Positions 33,505-42,426 are shown, counted from the stretch's first letter. The stretch is 64,000 nt of DNA from Streptomyces parvus (GCF_014648875.1 NZ_BMRY01000002.1:186001-250000), one strand, 5' to 3'. Translations and numbers: made by a program. The notes: generated by a model not told the origin, from the sequence alone.

Positions 33505-35681
33505 GACGATCCCGTACCCGTACCCGTACCCGTACCCGGCTCGCCTGCGCCGTCGCTCTCGCCCTCGGGGCCGCCTTCCTGAGCCCCGGCGTACCGAGCG
33601 CCGCAGCCGCCGACCCGTACCAGGTCCTCGTCTTCTCCAAGACCGCCGGATTCCGCCACGACTCCATCCCGGCGGGCATCGCGGCCCTTCAACAACTGGG
33701 CGCGGAAACCGACTTCACCGTAACCGCCACCGAGGACGCGACCGCCTTCACCCCGGCGAACCTCGCCGACTACGAAGCCGTCGTCTTCCTCTCCACCACC
33801 GGCGACGTCCTCAACGACACGCAGCAGAGCGCCCTGAAGGGGTACGTCGACGGGGGCGGCGGATTCGTCGGCGTACACGCGGCCGCCGACACCGAGTACG
33901 ACTGGCCGGAGTACGAGGACCTGGTCGGGGCGTGGTTCCAGAGCCACCCGGCGATCCAGGAGGCCCGCCTCACCACCGAGGACCACGCCCACCCGGCGAC
34001 CGCGCACCTGGACGACACCTGGACGCGGACCGACGAGTGGTACAACTACCGCTCCAACCCCCGCGACAGCGTCCACGTACTCCAGTCCCTCGACGAATCC
34101 AGCTACAGCGGCGGCGAGATGGGCGGCGACCACCCCATCACCTGGTGCCACGAACAGCAGCAGGGCCGCTCCTTCTACACCGGGCTCGGCCACACCACCG
34201 AGTCCTTCGCCGACCCGGACTTCCGCCAACTCCTGCTCGGCGGAGTCCAGTACGCGGCCGGAGCCGTCGAGGCGGACTGCACAGCCGGCGACCCGGGCCC
34301 GGACCCGGGCGACAGCGCGGAGGCGGAGGCGTACACCTCCTCCTCCGGCGTCCAGAGCGCCGCCCACGGTTCGGCGAGCGGGGGAGCCACCCTCGGCTAC
34401 ATCGACGACGGCGACTGGGCGGGCTACTCCTCCCTCGACACCGCCGGGGCCACCGCCTTCACCGCCACCGTCTCCTCGGCCGGCGCGGGCGGCACGATCG
34501 AGATCCGCTCCGGCTCCGCCACCGGGCCGCTCCTCGGCTCCGTGGACGTCGCCCCGACCGGCGGGTGGGAGACCTTCACCGAGGTCACCACCACGCTGAC
34601 CGCCGGGACGGGCCCGCTCTTCCTGCGGTTCACCGGGGGAGCGGGCGCGCTCTTCGACGTCGACCGCTTCACCCTGACCCGCGCCCCGGCCACCGAGGAC
34701 GAGGGCTCGTCCAACGTGCACCTCTTCTACTACCCCTGGTACGGCACGCCCGAGGGCCCGGCGGGCAGCTGGCGGCACTGGCAGCAGGGCGGCCACACCC
34801 CGCCCGACGCCATCGGCGCCGACCTCTACCCGAAGCTCGGCCCGTACGACTCCGGGGACATCACCGGAGCCGTTGATCAGCACATGCGGTGGGTCAAACG
34901 GTCCGGCGCGGGCGTCATCGTCTACAGCTGGTGGGGGCAGGGTGGTTACGAGGACGGCCTCGCCGGTGACGTGATGGACGCCGCCGCCCGCCACGGCATC
35001 GAGGTCGCCTGGCACATCGAGCCGTACGGCGGCCGCACCGCCGCGTCCGTCGTCGACGACATCGCCTACCTGGAAGAGAAGTTCGGCGACCACCCAGCCT
35101 TCTACCGGGACGCGGCCCACGGCGACCGCAACGCCTACTACATCTTCGAGAGCCTGAAGATCCAGGACTGGTCGGCACTCGACGCCGTGAAGGACACCGC
35201 CATCGTCCTCGCCCAGACCACCGACACCAGCAAGGTCGACCACTTCGGCGGGATCTACACCTACGACGGCATCGCCGGCGCCACCGCCCCCGGCTGGAAG
35301 AACGCGGGCGACTACGCCAAGGCCAACGGACTCGTCTGGGCCCCCTCGGTCGCCCCCGGCTACATCGACGACCGGGCCGTCCCCGGCAACACCACCCCCA
35401 CCCTCGGCCGCGAGGACGGCGCCTCCTACGACCTGGAGTGGAACAACGCCCTCGCCCCGGCCATCGGCGGCGACCCAGCCTGGGTCTCCGTCACCTCGTT
35501 CAACGAGTGGCACGAGGGCAGCTCCATCGAACCCGCCTCCTCCACCCCGCCCCCGGGCCACGGGTACGAGACCTTCGAGGGGGCGTACGGAAAGACCGGG
35601 GAAGCCGCCGAGACGGCCTACCTGGACCGGACCGCGTACTGGGCGGACCGGTTCGAACAACAGCTCCGGCAGCGCCGGTAG
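33501..35681 (+). CDS. secreted ThuA - CBM6-like - GH99 fusion (endo-alpha-mannosidase-like)
   Basis: 726 residues. Signal peptide with an Arg/Thr repeat n-region, hydrophobic LACAVALALGAAFLSPG and cleavage near AAA-AD. ThuA domain about 40-260 (VLVFSKTAGFRHDSIPAGIA, GYVDGGGGFVGVHAA, WCHEQQQGRSFYTGLGHT). CBM6-like module about 275-395 (LGYIDDGDWAGY). GH99 domain about 410-720: HLFYYPWYG, DDIG-like PPDAIGADLYPKLGPYDSGD, VAWHIEPYGGR, FGGIYTYDG, and VTSFNEWHEG with the two conserved glutamates. GH99 enzymes cut internal alpha-mannosidic bonds in mannans and N-glycans. The ATG overlaps the preceding stop. Its CBM is a close paralogue of that in the upstream protein, so both likely bind the same polymer. 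Confidence 0.87.
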   Translation: MRRSRTRTRTRTRLACAVALALGAAFLSPGVPSAAAADPYQVLVFSKTAGFRHDSIPAGIAALQQLGAETDFTVTATEDATAFTPANLADYEAVVFLSTTGDVLNDTQQSALKGYVDGGGGFVGVHAAADTEYDWPEYEDLVGAWFQSHPAIQEARLTTEDHAHPATAHLDDTWTRTDEWYNYRSNPRDSVHVLQSLDESSYSGGEMGGDHPITWCHEQQQGRSFYTGLGHTTESFADPDFRQLLLGGVQYAAGAVEADCTAGDPGPDPGDSAEAEAYTSSSGVQSAAHGSASGGATLGYIDDGDWAGYSSLDTAGATAFTATVSSAGAGGTIEIRSGSATGPLLGSVDVAPTGGWETFTEVTTTLTAGTGPLFLRFTGGAGALFDVDRFTLTRAPATEDEGSSNVHLFYYPWYGTPEGPAGSWRHWQQGGHTPPDAIGADLYPKLGPYDSGDITGAVDQHMRWVKRSGAGVIVYSWWGQGGYEDGLAGDVMDAAARHGIEVAWHIEPYGGRTAASVVDDIAYLEEKFGDHPAFYRDAAHGDRNAYYIFESLKIQDWSALDAVKDTAIVLAQTTDTSKVDHFGGIYTYDGIAGATAPGWKNAGDYAKANGLVWAPSVAPGYIDDRAVPGNTTPTLGREDGASYDLEWNNALAPAIGGDPAWVSVTSFNEWHEGSSIEPASSTPPPGHGYETFEGAYGKTGEAAETAYLDRTAYWADRFEQQLRQRR
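33511..33537. repeat. hexanucleotide repeat CCCGTA x4.5
   Basis: Period-6 repeat at codons 4-13 of the GH99 fusion, coding alternating Arg and Thr in the positively charged n-region of the signal peptide. Length change keeps the frame and would only alter signal-peptide charge. Confidence 0.8.
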
Positions 35682-35690
35682 CCCGCACAC

Positions 35691-35724
35691 GAACGGCCGC
35701 GTTCCGGCGGGAACGCGGCCGTTC
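35691..35724. terminator. strong bidirectional terminator
   Basis: Perfect 15-bp stem GAACGGCCGCGTTCC/GGAACGCGGCCGTTC with loop GGCG, between the convergent GH99 and NarK-like genes; TTCC follows on the plus side. Confidence 0.85.
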
Positions 35725-35741
35725 TTCCGTACCCGGTGGCG

Positions 35742-36974
35742 CTACTCGTCGCGCTGGATGTTCCGCATCCGCCCGTATGCGTACACACACCCCGCCAGCG
35801 CCAGATCGGACAGCAGCATGAAGCCGATCGCGTAGGAGTCCTTGGCGCTGTAGATCGCGCCCATCACCAGCGGCGGCACGAACCCGCCGAGCCCGCCCAT
35901 CGCGCCGACGATGCCCGTCACACTGCCCACCTTCGGCTGCGGCGTCACCTGTGAGACCAGGGCGAACACACTGCCGCTCGCGGTGCCGAGCCCGGCCGCC
36001 ATGGCCAGCAGCGCGATCGTGCCGACCGGGTTCAGCGGCGGCTCGAAGGCCTGCACGATCGCCATCAGCGCGGCCAGCAGCAGCGCCACCGAGGTCACCA
36101 CCGCCGGGTGGATGCGGTCCGAGAGCCAGCCGCCGACCGGCCGGAAGACCACCGTGACCAGGGCGAACCCGGCCGCCTTGGTGCCCGCTTCGGTCGGCGA
36201 CATCTCGTACCAGGTCTTCAGATACGTCGGCAGATAGACCCCGAACGCCACGATGCCGCCGAAGCCGATCGCGTACAGCGCCGACAGCTCCCACGTCACC
36301 CGCAGCTTCCCGGCCTCGCCGAGCCGGTGCGCCAGCGTGTCCGTGGGGATCTTCCGGTCGGGGTGGTCGCTGATCAGGACGGCGCCGAGCAGGGCGAACA
36401 CCACCAGCGCCCCCGCCACCACCAGGAACGGCAGGTTGTCGCCGTGCTTCGCGATGCGCGGGGTGAAGTAGCCCGACAGCGCCACCCCGCCCATGCCCAT
36501 GCCGAACACGCCCAGTGCGAAGCCCCGTTTGTGCGGCGGGAACCACGCGTTGACCAGCGGAACGCCGATCGCGAACGTCGTCCCGCCGAGCCCGAGGAGA
36601 AAGCCGACCGCGAGCATCGCCCCGTACGAGTTCTTCGCCGGGATCAGCAGCAGTACCGGCACGATCGTCAGCGCGGAGACCAGCGGGAACATCAGCTTCG
36701 CGCCGTACTTGTCGGTGAGCGCCCCCACCGGGATCCGGCCGAGCGACCCCACCAGCACCGGCACGGCCACCAGGAACGACTGCTGGAACGAGCTGAGTCC
36801 CAGCCGGTCCTTGTAGTCCCCGGACATCGGCGCGATCAGATTCCACGCCCAGAAGGTCAGCGCGAAGCCGACCGTCGCCAGGACGAGATTGCGGTACGCG
36901 GCCGGGGACGGCGCCGCTGCCGCCGGGGCGGGAGAGGCGGGCGGCTCGGGGGACTGCTTGACAGAGGTGTCCAC
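35742..36974 (-). CDS. MFS transporter, NarK nitrate/nitrite type
   Basis: 410 residues with 12 predicted membrane segments. The motif GLGGTTFAIGVPLVNAWFPP followed by HKRGFALGVFGMGMGG is the nitrate signature region of NarK-type MFS proteins, and a second glycine-rich region is at GLGTASGSVFALVSQVTPQP. Members take up nitrate or export nitrite. GTG 36974 is the only good start; a Pro/Ala-rich leader precedes the first membrane segment. It diverges from an Lrp-type regulator gene 115 bp away, which may control it. No nitrate reductase gene is in view. Confidence 0.85.
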   Translation of the reverse strand: MDTSVKQSPEPPASPAPAAAAPSPAAYRNLVLATVGFALTFWAWNLIAPMSGDYKDRLGLSSFQQSFLVAVPVLVGSLGRIPVGALTDKYGAKLMFPLVSALTIVPVLLLIPAKNSYGAMLAVGFLLGLGGTTFAIGVPLVNAWFPPHKRGFALGVFGMGMGGVALSGYFTPRIAKHGDNLPFLVVAGALVVFALLGAVLISDHPDRKIPTDTLAHRLGEAGKLRVTWELSALYAIGFGGIVAFGVYLPTYLKTWYEMSPTEAGTKAAGFALVTVVFRPVGGWLSDRIHPAVVTSVALLLAALMAIVQAFEPPLNPVGTIALLAMAAGLGTASGSVFALVSQVTPQPKVGSVTGIVGAMGGLGGFVPPLVMGAIYSAKDSYAIGFMLLSDLALAGCVYAYGRMRNIQRDE

Positions 36975-37089
36975 ACCAGCAAGTCAAGGGCTCGGGACAC
37001 AGCACGGCCCGTCGGACTGCGCCGACCGGGCGACAGCGCCGCCCCGGGCTCCCTCAGCCGATATCGCCGCAAGCTGGGACAATCGCCGT

Positions 37090-37521
37090 ATGGATCGGCT
37101 CGACAGGGAAATCCTCGGCATTCTCCAGGAAGACGCCCGGATCTCGTACCGGGATCTGGGCGTACGCGTCGGACTCAGCGCCAACGCGGCGGGTGACCGG
37201 GTCCGCCGGATGCGCCGCGACGGGGTCATCCGGGGCTTCACCGTCATCGTCGACCCGGCCGCCGACACCCGTTCGGGCCTGGTCGTCTTCATCGATGTGA
37301 CGCTGCGCCTCGACACGACCAACGAGGAGTTCGAGCGCTCGGTGCTGATGCTGCCGGGGATCACGGAGGTGGTGCACGTGACCGGCGGCCACGACTACCT
37401 CCTGCGGGCCACCGCCGCCGACCCGGGGGCGCTGGACAGCCTGCTGCGCCGGCTGAAACGGGAGGCGGGCGTCGCCCACTCCAACACCCGGGTCGCGCTG
37501 CGGGCGGCGCCGAAGCACTGA
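37090..37521 (+). CDS. Lrp/AsnC-family transcriptional regulator
   Basis: 143 residues. Winged helix-turn-helix at about 1-55 (MDRLDREILGILQEDARISY, RDLGVRVGLSANAAGDRVRR) and an RAM ligand-binding domain at 65-140 (LPGITEVVHVTGGHDYLLRA). Such proteins form octamers that sense amino acids. No ribosome-binding site precedes ATG 37090, and GACAAT lies about 10 bases before it, so a leaderless mRNA is likely. Divergent from the NarK-like gene. Confidence 0.92.
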   Translation: MDRLDREILGILQEDARISYRDLGVRVGLSANAAGDRVRRMRRDGVIRGFTVIVDPAADTRSGLVVFIDVTLRLDTTNEEFERSVLMLPGITEVVHVTGGHDYLLRATAADPGALDSLLRRLKREAGVAHSNTRVALRAAPKH

Positions 37522-37554
37522 GGCCGGGGCCGCAGCGCTGAGGGCGGCCCGGGA

Positions 37555-39135
37555 TCAGATCGGGGCCTGCCAGGTCACCGTCGTCGGCCGGCCGTCGTCC
37601 TCGCCGCGCCCGTCGTCCGCGACCACCAGCCGCACCCCGCTCCGCCCGTCCGGCAGCCGGACCGGGGCGTCCACCTCCACCTCGATGGCCGAGACCCCGG
37701 GCCTGCGGTGCGCGGCGGCCAGCGCCCCGCGCAGGGCGGCCAGCAGCTCCCGGCCCGCCTCCTCGCCCACCAGCGCGTCCACGGCCCCGGTGAACTGCAC
37801 CGACGGCGGAAAGCCCAGCAGGGCCGCAGCGCCCCCGGTCTCCCGCAGCACCCGGCCACGGAAGGTGCTCGGGGCCGCGGCGGGCGGCTGCTGGAGCGCG
37901 AAGATGGCGGTGCGGACCTCCTGGATGGTGGAGTCCAGCTCGTCCACGGCCCGCGCCAGCAGCACCCCGGCCTCCGCCTGCTCCTCCGCCTCCCCGCCGC
38001 CCCCGGCCTCCGCGGTGCCCCGGTTCTCCTCCTCCGACGCCGCCCGCCGCCGGGTCGACTCCAGCATCATCTCGGTGGCGAAGAGCCGCTGGACCACCAG
38101 ATCGTGCAGGTCACGGGCGATCCGGTCGCGGTCCTCGTACACCGCGAGCTGCTCCCGGTCGGCCTGCGCGTCCGCCAGCACCAGGGCGAGGGCCGCCTGC
38201 GAGGCGAACTGGGTCGCCAGCAGCCGGTCCAGATCCGTGTAGGGGCGCTCGCCGCGCCGCCGGGGAAGGGCGAGGGTGCCGATGAGCCGGCCGCCGCTCT
38301 GCAGCGGCAGCATCATGCTCGGCCCGAAGCGGGAGCGTACGCCGGTGGTCATCCGGGGATCGGTGGCCGAGTCGTCGATGAAGACCGGTTCGCCGCCGAG
38401 CAACTGCACGAGCACCGGCGAACCGGGCTCGATGACCGTGCCGACGATGCCCGCCGGATCGTCCGGCGTCGAGGCGGTGACGATCTCCATCCCGCCCTCC
38501 TCCGTCGGCTGGAGGATCACCCCGGCCGACGCGTCCGCCAGCACCCGGGCCTGCTCGGCCACCGTCATCAGCGCGTCGGCCGCGTCGGTACCGGTCAGCA
38601 GGGCCGTGGTGACGGCCGCCGCGCCCGCGATCCAGCGCTCGCGCTGCCGGGCCGTCCCGTAGAGCCGGGCGTTGCCGATCGCGATGCCCGCCTGGGCGGC
38701 CAGCACCCGCAGCAGACCCAGGTCCGTGTCGGTGAACGGCCCCGGCCGCTTTCCGGCGACGTAGAGGTGGCCGAACACCTCGGTGTGGACCACGATCTCC
38801 GCCCGGAGGAAGCTGCGCTCCGTCTCCGCCGTTCCGGCGGCGTACAGCGCGTCGATCCGGTCCCGGTCGGGTTCCAGCACCGCCAGCGCACCGTGGCGGG
38901 CTTCGGTGAGAGCGGTGGCGGTCTCCACGATCTGCTGGAGGGTGGAGCCCAGATCCAGATCGCTGCCGACGCTGAGAACCGCCTCCAGCAGCATCGGCAG
39001 CCGCCCGACGACAGCGGCATCGGACTCGGCCGGTCCGGACCGGGCCGGTCCGGGCTGAGCCGGGCCGGTGTCGGCAGGGCCGGTGCCGGCCGGTCCCGGC
39101 TCCACGGTCCCGGGCGTCCGCGCCGACGCGCTCAC
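37555..39135 (-). CDS. GAF-domain DevS-like histidine kinase with a degenerate ATPase domain
   Basis: 526 residues. After a Gly/Pro/Ala-rich leader there are two GAF domains, about 50-195 (LEAVLSVGSDLDLGSTLQQI) and 215-365. The HisKA_3 dimerisation helix near 375-395 carries the phosphoacceptor His (RDRIARDLHDLVVQRLFATE). In the expected HATPase region the N-box asparagine is missing (LRGALAAAHRR where DevS-like kinases have EALSNAARH). VADDGRG is present, but the chain then jumps straight to the terminal TVTWQAPI, so the G2 box and ATP lid are absent. A pseudokinase or docking sensor is likely. GTG 39135 overlaps the Mbl-like stop (GTGA). No response regulator is adjacent. Confidence 0.85.
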   Translation of the reverse strand: MSASARTPGTVEPGPAGTGPADTGPAQPGPARSGPAESDAAVVGRLPMLLEAVLSVGSDLDLGSTLQQIVETATALTEARHGALAVLEPDRDRIDALYAAGTAETERSFLRAEIVVHTEVFGHLYVAGKRPGPFTDTDLGLLRVLAAQAGIAIGNARLYGTARQRERWIAGAAAVTTALLTGTDAADALMTVAEQARVLADASAGVILQPTEEGGMEIVTASTPDDPAGIVGTVIEPGSPVLVQLLGGEPVFIDDSATDPRMTTGVRSRFGPSMMLPLQSGGRLIGTLALPRRRGERPYTDLDRLLATQFASQAALALVLADAQADREQLAVYEDRDRIARDLHDLVVQRLFATEMMLESTRRRAASEEENRGTAEAGGGGEAEEQAEAGVLLARAVDELDSTIQEVRTAIFALQQPPAAAPSTFRGRVLRETGGAAALLGFPPSVQFTGAVDALVGEEAGRELLAALRGALAAAHRRPGVSAIEVEVDAPVRLPDGRSGVRLVVADDGRGEDDGRPTTVTWQAPI

Positions 39136-40169
39136 CCCGCCAGCGGGTTGAGGACCATCGGCTGGATCTTGCCGTCCAGCATCGCGCCCAGGCCGAGCAC
39201 CGAGCAGACGTCGGGGCGCTCCGCGATGTGCACCGGCATCCCGGTCGCGTCCCGCAGCATCTGGTCGAGGCCAGGGAGGAGCGCGCTGCCGCCGACCATC
39301 ATGATCCCGCGGTCCGCCAGGTCGGCCACCAGGTCCGGCGGGCAGTCGCGGAGCACCTTGCCCACCCCGTCGAGCACCGCGGTGAGCGGGGTGTGGATGG
39401 CCTGCCGTACGGCGGCGGTGTCGACCTGGACCGAGCGGGCCAGCCCGGTCGCCACGTCCCGGCCGTGGATCTCGGTGAGGGCGGGGCCGGTGAGCTGGAG
39501 GCCGTTGCCGTGCAGCGCCAGCTGGAGCGGGCGCACGGACTGGCTCGGCAGCAACAGCTCGTGTTGCTGGCGCAGATGCTGGATGATCGCCTCGTCGATC
39601 GCGTTGCCGCCCACCGGGATCCGTACGGCGGTCACGATCGAGCCGAGCGAGAGCACCGCGATCTGGGTGGTGGCGGCCCCGCACACCATGATCATGGTGG
39701 CGGTCGGCTGCTCGACCGGCAGCCCGCAGCCCACGGCCGCCGCGATCAGGGTGTCCACCAGCTCGACGCGGCGGGCGCCGAGCCCGACCAGGGTCTCCAC
39801 CGTCGCCCGCTGGGCCAGCGGATCGGCCTCGTGCGGGGTGCAGGCGGCGGCACGCAGCCGCGGCTTGCGGCGCAACTGGCGGCGGAGCTTGTCGCCCAGC
39901 AGATGACGCAGCATCCGCTGGGCCATCTCGATGTCGACCACGGTCCCGCCGGAGACCGGGCGGGCCACCCGGATGTACTCCGGGGTGCGGCCGGTCATCT
40001 GCTCGGCGAGCGCGCCGACGGCGATGAGGGAGCCGGTGCGGGTGTTGACGGCGGCGACGCTCGGTTCGTCGACGACGAGCCCGAGCCCCTTCACGTACAC
40101 CCGGGTCCTCGCGGCCCCGAGGTCGACGGCGACATGGCAACGCTGCAACTGCTCAAGGCTGACGGTCAC
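39132..40169 (-). CDS. mbl: MreB/Mbl-like actin-family protein
   Basis: 345 residues. The actin-type phosphate-1 loop is modified (VAVDLGAARTRVYVKGLGLV). The adenosine and phosphate-2 regions are MIMVCGAATTQIAVLSLGSI and MMVGGSALLPGLDQMLRD. Streptomycetes carry MreB plus such Mbl paralogues, linked to spore-wall and envelope assembly. Compared with true MreB the loops are shortened and nucleotide residues partly changed. GTG 40169 has GGGAGAA seven bases upstream. Its stop overlaps the following histidine-kinase gene by four bases, so the two are made together, suggesting a signalling link to the envelope. The symbol is by similarity. Confidence 0.85.
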   Translation of the reverse strand: MTVSLEQLQRCHVAVDLGAARTRVYVKGLGLVVDEPSVAAVNTRTGSLIAVGALAEQMTGRTPEYIRVARPVSGGTVVDIEMAQRMLRHLLGDKLRRQLRRKPRLRAAACTPHEADPLAQRATVETLVGLGARRVELVDTLIAAAVGCGLPVEQPTATMIMVCGAATTQIAVLSLGSIVTAVRIPVGGNAIDEAIIQHLRQQHELLLPSQSVRPLQLALHGNGLQLTGPALTEIHGRDVATGLARSVQVDTAAVRQAIHTPLTAVLDGVGKVLRDCPPDLVADLADRGIMMVGGSALLPGLDQMLRDATGMPVHIAERPDVCSVLGLGAMLDGKIQPMVLNPLAG

Positions 40170-40303
40170 GGCGATTCTCCCGAGCGCGCGGATGGAGGGG
40201 GCACCGGCGGGCGGCCGGTCTCTCCTTGCATGGTCGCGCTGTCCGGCCCGTCGCGCGCGTTGAGATGCGCCGGAAGGGGAGCGGGAGCTGACGGCTCCTC
40301 AGC

Positions 40304-40873
40304 TCAGGGGCTCGGCAGCAGCCGCTGGAACAGCCCCCAGGTGAACTCGGCGACCCGCTCCCGGCCGGACTCGGGATCCGTGACGGCCAGCGCCCACCGG
40401 GTCGGGGCGCTGCCCTCCATCGGCCGGGCCGGGGGAAAGGCCCGGGCCGCCTCGTCCACGGTGCACGACCAGGGGAGCAGATCCGTTACGGAGGTGAGCT
40501 CCGGGCCCGCCGCGCCCGGGGCCCGGACCAGCCACTCGTTCCAGACGGCGCCACCGGGACCGGCCATCACCTCGAACCGCAGATCGGGCCAGAGCGGCAC
40601 CGGCCACAGCAGCGCCTCGCACTCCAGGTCGCCGACCCGGCGCGGCAGGATCAGTTCCGGTTCGCCGAGGACCGCGCGGTAGCGCCGCAGCGATCCCCGG
40701 CCCCGGGGCGCCCGCACCATGGCCTGCCAGCGGCGGTTGGCCTCCCGCATGTCGGCGAGGGAGGCGCTCAGTTCGTGCCGGGCGTCCTCGGCCAGGCCGG
40801 GCTGGAAGTCGGCCATCCGCCGCAGCAGGACGAGCTGGAACTGGAGCGGGCCGAAGGGGGCGGGAGTGCTCAT
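40304..40873 (-). CDS. hypothetical protein
   Basis: 189 residues, soluble, Trp/Arg/Pro-rich with no signal peptide or membrane segment. The N-terminal part looks helical (FQLVLLRRMADFQPGLAEDA); the rest suggests a mixed alpha/beta fold (LILPRRVGDLECEALLWPVP, LRFEVMAGPGGAVWNEWLVR). I do not recognise the family. ATG 40873 has GGAGG nine bases upstream; an ATG at 40882 abuts that site too closely. Codon bias is good, so the gene is probably real. It lies 134 bp upstream of mbl on the same strand. Confidence 0.65.
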   Translation of the reverse strand: MSTPAPFGPLQFQLVLLRRMADFQPGLAEDARHELSASLADMREANRRWQAMVRAPRGRGSLRRYRAVLGEPELILPRRVGDLECEALLWPVPLWPDLRFEVMAGPGGAVWNEWLVRAPGAAGPELTSVTDLLPWSCTVDEAARAFPPARPMEGSAPTRWALAVTDPESGRERVAEFTWGLFQRLLPSP

Positions 40874-40997
40874 GCCGCCCATCCTCCCGCGTGTCAGGCG
40901 TATCGGACCGGCTGTCCCCGGAATCCCGGCTTCCTCACACAATCCTCACCTGGGCGGGTTCCCCGGTTGTTCCGCGCCCGCCTAACCTGCGGGCGCC

Positions 40998-41909
40998 ATG
41001 GATTACTGCCACCCGTGCCGACGGCATCTCAACGGAGCCCTGGCCTGCGCCGGGTGCGGTACGCCCGCCGAGGCGCTGGGCCCCTACGCGATGCCCGCGG
41101 CCGCCGGTTCCGTCCCGGACGAGCCGTACGGGACGGTCGCCCCGGCCGACGAGACCGACGGCCCGCGCCGCACGCGGAGGGACGCCCGGCGCGAGGCCGG
41201 GAGGAAGTCCCGGCGCGGCCCCGCGGGCGAGGCAGGGCGGGAGCCCCGGAGCGAGCCCGATGCGGTGTCCCGCCGCAGCGTCGCAGTCGAGGCCGGCTCA
41301 GGGGCCCGCAGCGGCACCGCGGGCGAGACCGGTCGGGCCTCCCGGCGCGAGGTCGCCCGTGAGCCCCGCCCCGGCTCCCGGCGGCGGGCCCGCGGCACCC
41401 ACCGCAGACGGGGCCGGACCGTGCTGCTCGGGGTTCTCGGGCTGCTCCTCGCGGCGGGCGCCCTGAGCCTGGCGGAACTGGCCCTGGAGCCCGGGCGGGA
41501 CGACACCGCGGCCGACTTCGTCAGCGACGCGCCGGCCGACCCGGCCGAGCCCGAGCCCGCGGACACCTCCGCCGACGCACCCCTCGATCCCGGCCCGGTC
41601 GGCTCCCCGGCAGGGGCGGCCACCGGCCCCGGCACGGACGCGAAACCGGCGGACGCCCGCAGCGACAGCCCGGACCCGTCCGGTTCGCCCAGCCCCACCG
41701 CCTCCACCGCGGACGAGCCCACCGCCTCCCCGGACCCCGGCGAGGCGGACCCGTCCGAGGCCCCGGACAGCACGCCCGCCGACCCGCCGGGCCCGGGCGA
41801 CCCGGAGGAGCCGACGACCGCGCCCGCACCCCCGCCGCCCCCGGCGGAGCCGACGCCCAGCCCGACCCCGTCCCCGACCTGCACCCGCTTCCTCTGGTGG
41901 TGCACGTAG
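40998..41909 (+). CDS. zinc-ribbon-like membrane protein with Pro/Ser-rich exported tail
   Basis: 303 residues. The N-terminus has paired cysteines (YCHPCRRHLNGALACAGCG), a probable zinc ribbon. An Arg-rich low-complexity region (about 50-140) precedes one membrane segment (VLLGVLGLLLAAGALSLAEL, about 147-168). The remainder is a Pro/Asp/Ser/Thr-rich tail ending in CTRFLWWCT with two cysteines. Topology with cytoplasmic ribbon and outside tail is inferred. Related proteins exist in streptomycetes but have no assigned function. No clear Shine-Dalgarno precedes ATG 40998. Confidence 0.75.
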   Translation: MDYCHPCRRHLNGALACAGCGTPAEALGPYAMPAAAGSVPDEPYGTVAPADETDGPRRTRRDARREAGRKSRRGPAGEAGREPRSEPDAVSRRSVAVEAGSGARSGTAGETGRASRREVAREPRPGSRRRARGTHRRRGRTVLLGVLGLLLAAGALSLAELALEPGRDDTAADFVSDAPADPAEPEPADTSADAPLDPGPVGSPAGAATGPGTDAKPADARSDSPDPSGSPSPTASTADEPTASPDPGEADPSEAPDSTPADPPGPGDPEEPTTAPAPPPPPAEPTPSPTPSPTCTRFLWWCT

Positions 41910-41926
41910 GCAGGTGAGCGCGACGG

Positions 41927-42358
41927 CTACGGGGCCTCCTCGCCCAGCATCCGGCGCAGCAGATCCCGCAGCACCGTGCGCTCGTCGTCGGAGAGCCCGG
42001 CCAGCGGCTCCCGGGCGAAGTCCAGCGCGTCCCGCAGCTCACGGGCCGTGCGCCGGCCCTGGTCCGTCGCCGCGGCCAGCTTCACCCGCCGGTCGGCCGG
42101 ATCGGGCCGGCGCTCGACCAGGCCCCGGGCCTCCAGCCGGTCGATGATCCCGGTGACGTTCGACGGCTCGCACTTCAGCCTGACGGCGATCTTCCGCATC
42201 GGCAGGGGCTCCAGCGAGAGCAGCCCGAGCACCCGTGCCTGCGCGCCCGTGAGGGAGTGCTCGGCGGCGGCCCGGTCGTACTCCTCGTGGTAGCGCGCCA
42301 CGACGGTGCCGATGAGCTCGACGACCTCGAGGGTCAGGGTGTCTGTGCGAGTGGCCAT
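41927..42358 (-). CDS. MarR-family transcriptional regulator
   Basis: 143 residues. The winged helix is at about 40-100 (LSLEPLPMRKIAVRLKCEPS, NVTGIIDRLEARGLVERR, PDPADRRVKLAAATDQGR). The redox-active N-terminal Cys of OhrR proteins is absent; the only Cys is in LKCEPS, so despite an ohr gene 1.3 kb away this is not a canonical OhrR. Divergent from an MDR reductase gene, with dyad sites between them at 42388-42426. It probably represses that gene and itself. Confidence 0.9.
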   Translation of the reverse strand: MATRTDTLTLEVVELIGTVVARYHEEYDRAAAEHSLTGAQARVLGLLSLEPLPMRKIAVRLKCEPSNVTGIIDRLEARGLVERRPDPADRRVKLAAATDQGRRTARELRDALDFAREPLAGLSDDERTVLRDLLRRMLGEEAP

Positions 42359-42380
42359 GGACGACAGCGTACCGATTTAC

Positions 42381-42426
42381 TTGACATCATGAAATATTCA
42401 GGAGCATGGTTGTTTCATGTCATGAA
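42381..42426. promoter_or_regulatory. promoter and MarR-type dyads
   Basis: TTGACA at 42381. CATGAAA (42388) and TTTCATG (42413) are mirror copies 25 bp apart; the second is part of a 13-base palindrome TTCATGTCATGAA (42414-42426). The AT-rich, repeated CATGAA word between divergent genes suggests two operator sites for the adjacent MarR protein. Confidence 0.6.

Noticed and set aside
33435..35690. 751-residue minus-strand frame opposite the GH99 fusion
   Set aside because: Low-complexity Gly/Val shadow; the plus strand has signal peptide and catalytic motifs.
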